From Haematobia irritans (taxonomy: Eukaryota > Arthropoda > Insecta > Diptera > Muscidae), in contig NC_134397.1 of assembly GCF_050003625.1 (NCBI RefSeq), positions 200,252,899-200,316,898 on the forward strand: DNA of 64,000 nucleotides, given 5' to 3'. Below the pieces are notes generated by a model. The model worked only from the letters and a program-made list of their open reading frames with translations. It did not search any database and was not told the origin of the DNA. Position 1 is the first letter of the stretch; each line of letters starts with the position of its first letter. Positions 22,671 through 33,089 of this stretch are shown here, one piece after another. The translations under genes were made by a program, and so were the position numbers.

Positions 22671-22889
22671 AGTACTTTTTAGTTGGGTAGGAATATTTTG
22701 CAAAATCTACCAAAACATTAACAATTCTACCAATATACCAAACAATAAAAAATCTGCCATGTTTGGTAGAAGTCTATCAACCATGCACCCAATCCATTTT
22801 TATCGGTGGCGGCTGACACTATATTTTTGTCTCCAGCGGCGACTTGATGGCTAAGCCAATATAACTTTGTCTACTCAGCGGGAAACAAT
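22671..22889. repeat. array head and flank
   Basis: CTACCAAAACATTAACAATT, then AATCTGCCATGTTTGGTAGA, then GTGGCGGCTGACACTAT. These resemble the 17565 head in reverse and then leave the repeat. No gene. Confidence 0.4.
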
Positions 22890-23289
22890 TATCCATTATA
22901 AAAAAAATTGAACTTATTGGAATGGAAATGAGATTAGTTGTACAACCAATCTTACAATCAATTTCAAACAAATTTTCCGAGCTAAATTTTCATCTTTAAA
23001 AATAAAACAACAATTAATATTTTTTTTTTCAGATTTAAATCAATATTTTTGATTAAATATCGGCTAAATTTGAGTCGAGATGAGTCTATATATTGCGCCG
23101 ACGTCGTCGACTTATATTTAAGACTGCATATATTAAGACAGCAAAATTTCGTGAAATTTTTTTGTTTTAATTTTTTCTGTGCAGTCTTAAATATAAGGCG
23201 AATTATACTACCAGTTCAGTTATTAGAATAAAACAATTAATTGGATTTATTAATTTCGTGATTGAAGACAAACATTTTTTTCTGTGTAA
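22890..23289 (-). mobile_element. AATTGA-rich MITE G, copy 1
   Basis: Read in reverse from 23289: ACACAGAAAAAAATG, then CAATCACGAAATTAATAAAT and CCAATTAATTG. This parallels MITE G at 32633. An unrelated-looking segment with an 18-bp perfect inverted repeat lies inside it. Confidence 0.4.
23111..23197. repeat. 18-bp perfect inverted repeat
   Basis: CTTATATTTAAGACTGCA at 23111-23128 is the exact reverse complement of 23180-23197, with a 51-bp spacer. It may be the terminal repeats of a very small insertion or a hairpin. Confidence 0.7.
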
Positions 23290-23969
23290 TTATGGTCCGG
23301 AATTCCAATTTCCAAGAGAAAAGAGAAGTTCATTTTTTTTCAATCAAGACAACCAATCTTTCTGATTATCGGCATTTTAACGATTTTTATTCGAAAAATT
23401 GAAAATACCGATTTTCTGATTTTAGCTTCGAAAATTACGATGTGACGATGCATTTAAGAATAAATATGTTTTATTTTAATATTACATATTTACATTACAG
23501 ATTTTTCCGATTTTTTCTGAAAAAAAAATCTTGAAATTTTATTGGCAGCTCTCATTTCTATACGAGACTGTTGGGTAAAATGGAATTACAGAGTTGTATT
23601 TTACGTTATCGTCGAGGAAATGTTGGACAAAATATGTTTTCAAACAAAGAGAATACATTTAGAAATAGATTGCATCAAGTTCGAATCGAAAATTCGAAAT
23701 TGCCAATTTTGGCCGGCAAACATTGTATACAGTAACATTTTTGGTACAGTGTTGCATTTTGGGTTTATACGAAACTAATGCAGTGCTGCCGCTACTACTT
23801 CAATCGAAGTATTTTGCTTCATTTTCACAAAATTTACTTCGTCACTCCTTCTTCCAAAAATCTGCTTCACTTTTTGCTCTGCTTCAAATTTTAAAATTTT
23901 TCCCCATATTACCTAATTGTTTTTCCTATTCCTTTAATTACGATTAACATAGCGGTTTTAATCATTGAA
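23290..23969. other. unassigned sequence
   Basis: Frames at 23542-23778 and 23723-23947 show no family resemblance. A CTTC-rich stretch at 23800-23880 is low complexity. Confidence 0.3.
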
Positions 23970-24215
23970 TTATTAACCGATGTGGACCAATGTTTGCATA
24001 GTTGTTAGAGACCATATACTTACACCATGTACCATATTTCAGCCGGATCAGGTGAAATTTGCTTCTCTTAGAGTCCCCGCAAGCCAAATTTGGGGGTCCG
24101 TTTATATGGGGGCTATACGTAAAAGTGGACCGATATTGGCCATTTGCAATGCCATCCGACCTACATCAATAACAACTACTTGTGCCAAGTTTCAAGTCGA
24201 GTTTCAACAGACGGA
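23970..24215 (+). mobile_element. INE-1-like fragment, subfamily 2
   Basis: One unit (TGTGGACCAATGTTTGCATA ... TTTATATGGGGGCTATACGT) joined to tail sequence (CCATCCGACCTACATCAATA, CAACAGACGGAC). The rest of the tail is missing. Confidence 0.6.
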
Positions 24216-24724
24216 CTACTTCAATTTTATTCAATATACTCCACTTTTTTCCAAAATCTACTTCACTCAATTTTTAACTAGCGGCAGCACTGAACTAATG
24301 TCGTTTGTTTCTTACGAAATTAGATTAACTCTAAAGACGTAAATTGGGCATAATTATTTGGAAATATCCAGTAGGGATAATTTAAACCCCACACGCAAAA
24401 AAATAATTCTTTCCTCCCAAACGAAATTTTAGACAAACAAAGTTCGTTTCTCTTTGCTTTTCGCTGTAAGGAAGTGTATTTGGAACAAAAGTATATACTT
24501 TTTGTGATAAACGTTTATTCTTTTCCAGGATGTAAAAACAATTTCATAAAGACTAACTCAAAAAAAAAAAAAAAACAAGCATTGTTTTCTTGCTAATTGC
24601 ATTGTCCCTCACATCTTTCTCACATCCACGAGGATTTTTAGTTCTTAACACCTTTTCCTGTAATACCAACAATGTAGAAGAAATTATACGATTTTATAAA
24701 TTTTTAAAAATTTTTTTACCTTTC

Positions 24725-24793
24725 GCCTGGACGGAGAATCGAACCGCGGACCATGCACTTTGTAAGCCAACACACTAACCACTGAGCTATGTA
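24725..24793 (-). repeat. tRNA-like module B, copy 2
   Basis: Minus strand: ATAGCTCAGTGGTTAGTGTG, CTTACAA in the loop position, B-box GGTTCGATTC. It is closer to a tRNA consensus than the 6.8-kb copy, but acceptor pairing is not convincing. Confidence 0.6.
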
Positions 24794-24909
24794 CCTGTTA
24801 TGGTCATCAATAGATAATTATCCATATAAGTTATATTTATATAGCATAGCTTGCGGCGCCCACGAACCGGATAAACAAAGTTTATTTAACAGAAACAAAC
24901 ATTTAGTTT

Positions 24910-24982
24910 GGCACCGTGGTGCAGTGGTTGCTACGTCCGACTTGCATGTCAAGGGTCGTGGGTTCGATCCCTACTTCGACCA
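24910..24982 (+). repeat. tRNA-like module A, copy 2
   Basis: GGCACCGTGGTGCAGTGGTT (A-box region) and GGTTCGATCC (B-box, 24961-24970). Same type as the SINE head. Confidence 0.6.
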
Positions 24983-25319
24983 AAGTTATTTTGTTTTTGT
25001 TTTTTACATATATTCCAGATATGTTCGGAAGATTCCGAAAAAATGTTCAACATTACATTGTACTATATTAAATTTTGAACTGTAAAAGGTGTCTTATTAA
25101 AGACCTAAAGTCAGAAAAGAACAGTGTTTGATATAAACGAAATGGACTGTGTTGTTTTTTCAAAAATAACTTTTTTTATTGAAAAAATAAAAATTTTGTA
25201 ACAAACAAATTTTTTTGGTGATAAAAGTTTAAAATTTTCGAAGCAATTCAAAAAACTCTAACAAAAGAAAAACGTTTTCGGTATACGTTTTCCAAACGTT
25301 TTTTTTTTTTTTTTGCGTG

Positions 25320-26252
25320 CATAGATATCGTTTTGTTCTGTAACAGAATTTAATTTTTTTTATTGTTGGACTTTTTTAATGACCAATTTATTTGTTTAAG
25401 TTTTGATGTCTTTTAAACAACTGCCTATTAACAAACTTCAAAAGTTCCTTATATTCCAGACAAAACGGATGAGTGAAAAGGTATTTCAGAGTTGCACTCT
25501 ATGTTATTGTCGAAGATAACATATGATGGACAAATTAACAATGTAAATAATATGTCAATTAGAGAGATTTTTGTAAATCTTTGTTCACCAGAGTTTGTGC
25601 TCCAAATTCTAGAACATTAGACTGAATTGCATCTTTAGCTTAATTTCCAAGTTACTTTATTGCTTTATGTAACTTCAAGGTATATAAATTAAACGCTTGA
25701 TGTGTTCGACCAAGTTCAATCAAGTTTTACAAAAATAAATAGGTTTTGAAACAAACAAAAAATACTTTTTGCCTCAAAATGATGTTTGGCTATTATTGGA
25801 TATTAGTCACATTTGCTTTTTTTTAGTCCAAATATTTAGAGTAATTAGTTTAATATAATTGATAACGAAAATTAAGTATCATTAAATCTGTATGTGTTAA
25901 CATTGTAAACGCTAATACCAAACTAAAACAAAATTAAACGACCCTAATTGCCACCAAATACACAACTAAGGTGTGCTTATCGAAGACACACTCCATAGCA
26001 AATTGAGTTAAAATAAGAGCCAAGAAGTATGCCACAAAACTTAATAATATTGTATTAATCAACCAGAGTTGCCGTTGTTTTTATATTGAAGTGTCATAAG
26101 GGGTTATTATAGAAAATGCATTATAGTCTTTGCAATGCAACGAATATGTAAAAACTCTAAACCCTTAATGTCATACACATTAAGAACAAAATATTTTCGC
26201 TAGGTCGAAATTTAAAATCTCTCGTAAAGTATTTTCGTTTTCAGACAAAGGA
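25320..26252. other. unassigned AT-rich sequence
   Basis: No recognised element or gene. Confidence 0.3.
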
Positions 26253-28064
26253 TACACACAAAAAAATAAAATATGAATTTGTACATAAATTTGTACATTT
26301 TTATAAATTTATGGACTTTTTCATAATAAATATGTACACCAAAAACCTGCACAAGCCTATTCGAAGTAATCGATGTTCTATTGAAGGCAATACACTCCAC
26401 GAATACTCCGATTAATGAATAAAACAAAACCACTGTAAAGCGATTACAGTGTCAAGCACTGCAGAGCCATCACATTCAAAAGGAATCGTTTTACAGTTCT
26501 TTTCAATATTTTGGTTTTAAAGTAATAATCACGATACGAGTAAATCAAAACATTTTTAGTGAAGATAGAATACTTTGCTTTAGCAACGACGAAACTTCGT
26601 ATGAGACACGAAGTAACTATCAAACAAAAGACAAACACAATCGTCGATCAGTTGATTGGCAGAAGTCAATGAATGCAGGCTCTAAGCGGGTCTGTGCTTT
26701 TTATTGTATGTGCCAACAATAAACAAAATAGGAATGGTGTGTATGTGTGTGCAGCATACTCTTATAGTTAGGTTAGGTGGCAGCCCGATATATCAGGCTC
26801 ACTTAGACTATTCAGTCCATTGTGATACCACATTGGTGAACTTCTCTCTTATCACTGAGTGCTGCCCGATTCTATGTTAAGTTCAATGACAAGGGACCTC
26901 CTTTTTATAGCCGAGTCCGAACGGCGTTCCACATTGCAGTGAAACCACTTAGAGAAGCTTTGTAACCTTCAGAAATGTCACCAGCATTACTGAGGTAGGA
27001 TAATCCACCGCTGAAAAACTTTTGGTGTTCGGTCGAAGCAGGAATCGAACCCACGACCTTGTGGCGGGCATGCTAACCATTGCACCACGGTAGCTCTTAT
27101 AGTTGAGAAAACGAAATAACTTCATCTACACAGAAATGGAAATTATAAAACGAATGGATTTGGAATTCCGATTACATTCGAATACTTCAAAACATTGTTG
27201 GGTGCTTGCTTTACTGGGTTCTATTTGTTTTGGTTCACAATGTGCAAGGTTTCTATTTCACTCGTTTGAGAAATGGACACTGAAGTTACTACTCGAATTG
27301 TGTGGCGTGTGCTTGAAGTATTCGCTTGTTTATTCGTTGCAGAGGTTTGATGTACACTTACATAATATATTGTTTTCGTAAATACTTGCTGTGAAATTAT
27401 GCATTTTTTAATAATATATATGGACGGTTTCATAAAATTAATGAAACTTTACTTAATATATCAAAAATATACTGGTTTTCTCTTAGCGTGAGAGAGAGAC
27501 AACATAGAGTTTCTCTCATATGTAACATAACAATACAAGCATATAATATGAGACAAAAAAAGGAAACATAACGTTTTGAAGGCAATACGTGTGTTTGAGT
27601 TTTTCAGTACAGTTTGAGTCACTATCGCGATTCGAAGATTATTTATTGCTGTAAAACAGAAACAATATTAAATGGAAGCGTTTGTGATCATAAGTAATAT
27701 AAAATATGAGAAAATTATGTTTTTTCCTGGCTGGACTTGCGATTTTTCGTAAATGGGTTGATATATTTTGAACAATTATGCAGGCATTAATAATCAGAGG
27801 GAAAATCTAAAAGAAAAGTTACATGTAATGCATGACGTTTTTAGAATATATTATGTAAAAGTACATATTTTTCAATGACGACAAATATGTATACTTCATT
27901 TATAATATTAAAAACTCCATTTATATTATGCATACATTCTTTGTAAATGAAAACCTGTATTTTTTATTTTATGAATTGTTTTCATATAATTTATGAATCC
28001 CGTGTTTTGGAAAATTTGTGTGAACACTATTCATAAAATAAATGTATTGTTTTTTGTGTGTGTA
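26253..28064. mobile_element. possible AT-rich element with TACACACA ends
   Basis: Left TACACACAAAAAAATAAAAT (26253), right TTGTTTTTTGTGTGTGTA (28047-28064), roughly inverted. The interior is about 1.5 kb plus the SINE. No coding homology, and boundaries rest only on the ends. Confidence 0.35.
26770..27093 (-). mobile_element. tRNA-derived SINE, copy 1
   Basis: The minus-strand head is CTACCGTGGTGCAATGGTTA with B-box GGTTCGATTCC. The body includes TCAGCGGTGGATTATCC and CTAAGTGGTTTCACTGC, and the 3' end is GGGCTGCCACCTAACCT. It is flanked by a perfect 11-bp target duplication CTCTTATAGTT (26759-26769 and 27094-27104). 324 bp. Pol III transcription from the internal A and B boxes is expected. 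Movement would depend on a LINE partner. Confidence 0.85.
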
Positions 28065-28201
28065 TATTCTTTTTCTCTAACCAGATTTAGTAGCGAATAT
28101 TTTTTAAGGTCATTCAAAAATGTTGTTTGTCTAAAATTTCGTTTCTGACAGAAGAAATCACTTCTTTCTGTGTAAAAGCTTCACTATTCCGAAACTATAT
28201 A
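27105..28201. other. AT-rich sequence before the mariner
   Basis: The frame at 27103-27381 (plus) has no recognisable domain. About 28120-28176 is a reversed end of element D (AGACAAACAA and ACGAAATTTT blocks in common with 24391-24445). Confidence 0.35.
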
Positions 28202-29483
28202 CGAGGGCAGTTCGGAAACTTCTTAGCATAGTACAAAAAACGCGGAATAAACAGAAAAAAGTTAAGTGTTTTGGAAACTTCCATCTCTGTTATGAAAACA
28301 TGTTAAATTTTGCTTCGATCTGGCAACTCCTTCATATAGAAACAGCTGTCCAAAAAAGACGCATCCCCAATTTTTTTTACAATGGAAAAATTAGAAATGT
28401 GTGCTGTCATTAAATATTTACATAAAAAAGGTTTATCGGGACAAGAAATTCATAATGATATGGTGAATGTGTTAGGTGAAAATGTTCCTTCATATGCAAC
28501 AATAAAAAATTGGGTTGCTGAATTTAAACATGGTCGTACATGCATTGAAGATGAACCACGTAGTGGCCGTCCAAAAACAGCAACAATAACAGAAATTGTA
28601 GCCAAAGTGCATGATATGGTATTAAATGATCGACGAATAAAAATGCGTGAAATTGCTAATATCATGGGCATCTCAAATGACTCCTCCATTTAATTTTGCA
28701 TGAAGAACTACAGATGAAAAAGCTTTCTGCAAGATGGGTACCGCATTTGTTAACAGTGGATGAAAAACGCATAAGAATGAACATTTCTCAAGCTTGTTTG
28801 GATCGTTTTAAGCGAAATAAAATGGATTTTAAGCGTCGTTTCATAACTGTTGATGAAACATGGATCCACCACTATACTCCAGACACAAAAGAACAATCCA
28901 AACAATGGACTGAAGCTGGAGGAAGTGGCAAAAACAATTCAAACGGCTGGTAAGGTTACGGCAACGGTTCTTTGGGACTTCAAAGGTATTTTATTAATTG
29001 ACTACCTGCAAAAGGGTAAAACAATAAATTTAGAGTACTATTGCAACCTTTTGGATCAATTAAATGTACAAATTCGAGAAAAACGTAATGGCTTACAACA
29101 CAAAAAAATTATTTTTCATCAAGACAACGCACCAGCGCACAAGAGTGTTTGAACAATGGCTAAAATCAACGAATTAAAGTACGAGTTGCTTGACCCACCC
29201 TATTCTCCTGATTTAGCTCCCAGTGACTTTTACTTGTTCCCAAATCTAAAAAAATTCCTTGCTGGAAAGCGTTTTACCTCAAATGAAGATGCAATTACAC
29301 TTGTAAACCACTACTTTGAAGACCTTGAGGAAAACTATTTTAATCAAGGGATAGAATAGCTTGAAAAGCGTTGAACTAAGTGTATTGAAGTTTCAGGAGA
29401 TTATATTAAAATATAAAAATATTTTTGTAAAACTAACTATTCTCTTTCATTCATAGGCTAGGCAAGTTTCCGAACCTCCCTCG
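28202..29483 (+). mobile_element. mariner transposon (defective)
   Basis: 1282 bp, flanked by TA (28200-28201 and 29484-29485). Inverted ends CGAGGGCAGTTCGGAAACTT and, reversed, CGAGGGAGGTTCGGAAACTT. This is the usual size for mariner. The transposase gene is present but broken. Confidence 0.92.
28382..29359 (+). pseudogene. mariner transposase, frameshifted
   Basis: Encoded in pieces: 28382-28693 (N-terminal helix-turn-helix region, with GRPKTATI), 28696-28953 (WVPHLLT and the first catalytic Asp in VDETW), about 28928-29152 (second Asp in HQDNAPAH) and 29156-29359 (YSPDLAPSDF with the third Asp). Frame changes fall near 28690 and 28926, and a TGA at 29153-29155 interrupts. Between the second and third catalytic Asp I count 33 positions, stop included, against 34 in canonical mariners; one codon is missing around ELLDPPYSPD. 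No functional enzyme is possible from this copy. Confidence 0.9.
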
Positions 29484-29598
29484 TATTTCGAATATTATTC
29501 AGAGGCTATAATAACGAATATAAGTTTGGGTTGCCTTTTCAACTTTTTCCCGTTTTCGGTACGTGATTTTTAAATATATAAATATATAAACTATACGT

Positions 29599-29829
29599 AA
29601 AGGTAAGTACTATGTTAGCTTTTCGAGTTGAAATTTTCGCGGTTACTTTATTAAAACAGTTCAATATAAAGTAGATAAAATAGCTCAATTGATGCGCAGT
29701 TTCTTGTTCCTCTAAATTTTGGCAAGACGTTATGGTTTGTTTTCATTTATAATTTTGATTATTTCAAGAAAAGTAATCGCGAAAGTATAGTGATTTTCAA
29801 CTCGAAAACCGAACATAGTACCCACCTTA
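29599..29829. mobile_element. MITE H with long inverted ends
   Basis: Left AAGGTAAGTACTATGTTAGC then TTTTCGAGTTGAAA; right TTTCAACTCGAAAACCGAAC then ATAGTACCCACCTT. Inverted ends of about 50-60 bp enclose about 110 bp. Non-coding. Confidence 0.6.
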
Positions 29830-30680
29830 ATGCTGTATTTTATTGGGCACATAACTAAATTATTTTTTGAGGCTCTGCTCACATTCATAAATCTAACGGG
29901 ATTCAACGTAAATATTTAAAACTATATGGTACTTGTATAACAATACAATACAAAATCATTGGAACTATTACATAGAGCGTGCGATGCACCCAATCTACGG
30001 AACAGAAATAGTCCATTAAGTTAGCATCGTATACTCTCAAAACTTTGGTGATATCTAAATTTAGCTCTATTATCTTTGTAACAATTGGAAATGTGAAAAT
30101 TTGATTTGAAATAAAAGTGATATAAAAATCTCACCAAAAAGGTATTTTAAAAATGTGTCTGGACTACTTAGTGCGAATTGTCAATGCGGCAACATTGAGT
30201 GCGACAGAGAGAAGAAAAATTTCTCTTCTATAAAAACAACAAATGTGAAACGTATAGATGTCGCACAATGCCTGCAGCTTTGGTATAGCCGACGTTGCGG
30301 TCGAAGCGCTGTTTTGATAAACTGTTTATAAACGCATCGACAGCTATAATTTCAAATTGTCTGCCAAAAAATTTTAATAGAATGAAAAGTTTTATATAAA
30401 AGAACATTTGTTATTACAAAGTAGGTTCTAAATCCTATTTTCCTTATGTTTCGTAAAGCTGACAGAAAACTGAACTGGGTGACGCCGACTCAAACTGTAT
30501 GATATTTGAGAGAAGCGCCGACAAAACCTTCAGAAATGAATTTTTCAATGAGCAGGGTTGCCATTTTGATCCGATGGGACCAATATTGGTCCAAACAATT
30601 TTTAAATTTGATCCGATGGTCGGACCAAATGGAAGTTGGTTGATTTTGGTCCATTTTCATCAAATCGGTAATTTTTCGAG
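29830..30680. other. unassigned sequence
   Basis: No gene recognised. 30560-30680 carries repeated GATCCGATGG/TTGGTCCA words that run into the 29-bp array. Confidence 0.3.
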
Positions 30681-30689
30681 ATTATCTAT

Positions 30690-30930
30690 GGATATAAAAT
30701 TTTGACAAAATTTTCTGTGGAAATAAAATTTTAGCAAAACTTTCTATACAAATAAATTTTGCAGAAATTTTCTATAGAAATAAAATTTTCCCAAAACTTT
30801 CTATGGAAATAAAATTTTAACAAAATTTTCTATAGAAATAAAATATTGACAAAATTTTCTATAGAAATAAAATTTTGACAAAATTTTCTACGGAAATATA
30901 ATTTTGACAACATTTTCTATAGAAATACAA
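30690..30930 (+). repeat. 29-bp array, short block
   Basis: About eight units of TTTTCTATAGAAATAAAATT with mild variation. Confidence 0.75.
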
Positions 30931-31059
30931 ATTATATTTGTTTAGTTTGGCTTGAGGTCATGTAAATAAAAACAGATGTTGTTTTATTGAGTTGTAATTT
31001 TTATTTGAAAGTATCCAATATCCATCGGTATCTTTGAGTAGTCTTTTATTTCGTCCCAT

Positions 31060-31596
31060 TTTTCTTTTTTAATCTTTATCGCCAAATTTACTGAACATAT
31101 CAAAAATGACGAAACTGAACCCAAAATTTATAAGCCCTTGACATATGCCCCCCAATTTTCGGAAAGATTCAAATCTCAAACATGTTTAATAAGGACAGAC
31201 AAATTTCAAATTGCACAAAGGATTCATAATACAGTAGATAAATTCTTCAGCAAGACAAAATCCAAAATTAAGAAAGAAGACAAGTCACACGTAGTATATA
31301 AGATCAAATGCAATGGAAATGATTCGGATACTTGCCAAAAAGTGTATGTTGGTACAACGAAAACCAAATTAAAAACTAGACTCTCAGGGAATAAATCTGA
31401 TCAGAAAGCCCTTGGAACAAAAGACGGCACTTGCAGCACATTGCACATTAACAGGACACAAACCAAACCTTAAAGACGTAGATATTTCGACGCAAGAAAA
31501 CAACTATAAAAGGAGATTTACACTGGAGATGATACATATTATAAATGTACCTGCAGAAAGACGGATGATTCATTGTGGCAACGCTGCCAATGGGTG
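31060..31596 (+). pseudogene. Penelope-like GIY-YIG endonuclease remnant
   Basis: The frame opens upstream of 31138. It reads KPLTYAPQFSERF, then the endonuclease: VVYKIKC (GIY-like), a Cys pair, KVYVGTT (YIG-like), then KTRLSG. A +1 frameshift at about 31410 moves the frame to ALAAHCTLTGHKPNL, then a TQENNYKRRFTLEM block with the conserved Glu. The order matches the C-terminal endonuclease of Penelope-like reverse transcriptases, which nicks target DNA. The reverse transcriptase domain is absent, so this is a 5'-truncated dead copy. Confidence 0.8.
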
Positions 31597-31627
31597 AACC
31601 AAAGATAATTGAGCTCTTACAATGCTC

Positions 31628-31666
31628 TTTCTCTTTATAAGAGCATTGTGCTCTTATAAAGAGAAA
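31628..31666. repeat. 17-bp perfect hairpin downstream of the Penelope remnant
   Basis: 31628-31644 is the exact reverse complement of 31650-31666, loop ATTGT. The core word is CTCTTTATAAGAGC. It lies about 30 bp after the endonuclease stop. Confidence 0.75.
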
Positions 31667-31669
31667 ACA

Positions 31670-32632
31670 AATGTCAAGGTGTAGAGGGCTATGAGAAAAA
31701 AATTGTTTTATTTGTAAATTTTTTCCAAAGCAGCTCTGCCCAGGAATAAATTTAAACGGTAATATTCACAAAAAACCATAATGAATATTCGTTTTGAAAT
31801 ACACATACGTTTTATTTTAATTTTCTACAATCGTTTTGGTATTGCTTTTGTGGGTTTTTATTCAGAAATTTATGAAAATACAAATATTATGATATTTTCC
31901 GACGCAAACGGCAGTACATTTGAGAGACACGTCGACGCAAACTTTATGATATTTTGTTGGCAGAGTCCTCTGGTGCTTCAGTTTTGCTATGACAAGTCTG
32001 CATCTTCTTCTCAAACGAACGGTTGAAACCATATTCACTAGAGTCCTCTGTTGTTCATATTCTACATCTGAAGTGAGGCATCTTTAGGAAATTTACATTT
32101 TTGATGTTATTCAGACAGGTTGTATGCTATGCTAAATGGTTGATTGTTATGTCACGGCGAATTGCTAATATAGCGAAGACATCCACTCGTCAAGCAAAAG
32201 TCATATATTTACCAAAGATGTCGTGTTGACATTGCCGACAAAATCAATAAATGTCGTTGTGGCATATTGAACTTTTTTTTAGGTTTTTTTTCTCTAAAAT
32301 TACAAGCTTAGGGAAGAACAGATTTTTATTTTTACTACAAATGTAGGGAATTTTTTCTATTTCCACAGTTTACTTAAATTTTACAAGAAATAATACATTT
32401 GTCTAGAATTTCAGGTATTTTAAGACCCACAATAATGGTAAAAACTTTTCTAATCCAATAGGAGCAACAAAACATCTCTTTGAACTGGGACACAATTTTA
32501 TAAAAAATCTTAATTTAATTAAATTGCAATGTTCTTTCGTCATATGTTACCGTGACAATAAAAAAATGTGCTTGTCGGCAATGAGTTCGAAGGGCGGTTA
32601 AAATAACGTCCTAACTGTAAATGAAATGAATA
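31670..32632. other. unassigned sequence
   Basis: No gene or repeat recognised. Confidence 0.3.
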
Positions 32633-32880
32633 CACACAAAAAAAATTTTTCTGATTCAATCATGAAATTAATTGATCCAATTAATTTTTAATTGAAATGT
32701 CTTCAATTACATAAATGATAGTATCAATTAAAATATTAATTGAAGGTCATTTAAAAAATTAATTGATACTATTTATTTTCGTGATTAATTTTTGTTTCAA
32801 TTAAAAATTTGTTGATTCAATTAAATTTTTGATTGAATATTTTTTTAAACTCAATTAAAATTTAAATTCTAAAATCTTAA
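32633..32880 (+). mobile_element. AATTGA-rich MITE G, copy 2
   Basis: TACACACAAAAAAAATTTTT, then repeated TCAATTA/TTAATTGA words through 32870. The right end is uncertain. Confidence 0.4.
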
Positions 32881-33089
32881 TTTCTACATTACAGCTCTAG
32901 AAGAAATCTATAAACGACTTCCATTACAAAATAAAATATAATTTTAGTTTATGTTGCTACGTTGACATTAATCCACTTCTAAAATTAATCGAAAGTCTTT
33001 AGCAACGTTTTAGGATCCCTCACAATATTCTGAATTAGCTCTATCATTTGGGCGAAACTACTATTTTCTACCAAAACCGTTGTAATGAA

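Larger units (their letters stand above)
24391..25319 (+). mobile_element. element D with terminal inverted repeats and two tRNA-like modules
   Basis: Left ACACGCAAAAAAATAATTC, right a T-run ending TTTTGCGTG, giving inverted ends CACGCAAAAAAA. About 930 bp. The interior carries module B in reverse (24725-24793) and module A forward (24910-24982), placed head-to-head. The same arrangement, inverted, is at 6641-6898. No transposase frame, so it would need to be mobilised in trans. Confidence 0.6.

Noticed and set aside
24910..24982. A tRNA gene
   Set aside because: A and B boxes are clear, but acceptor and anticodon arms do not pair well. The sequence recurs as the head of SINEs and within repeats.
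31860..31960. Repeated ATTATGATATTTT / GACGCAAAC words that looked like a tandem element
   Set aside because: Only two loose copies over 70 bp, with no boundary or recurrence elsewhere in the window.
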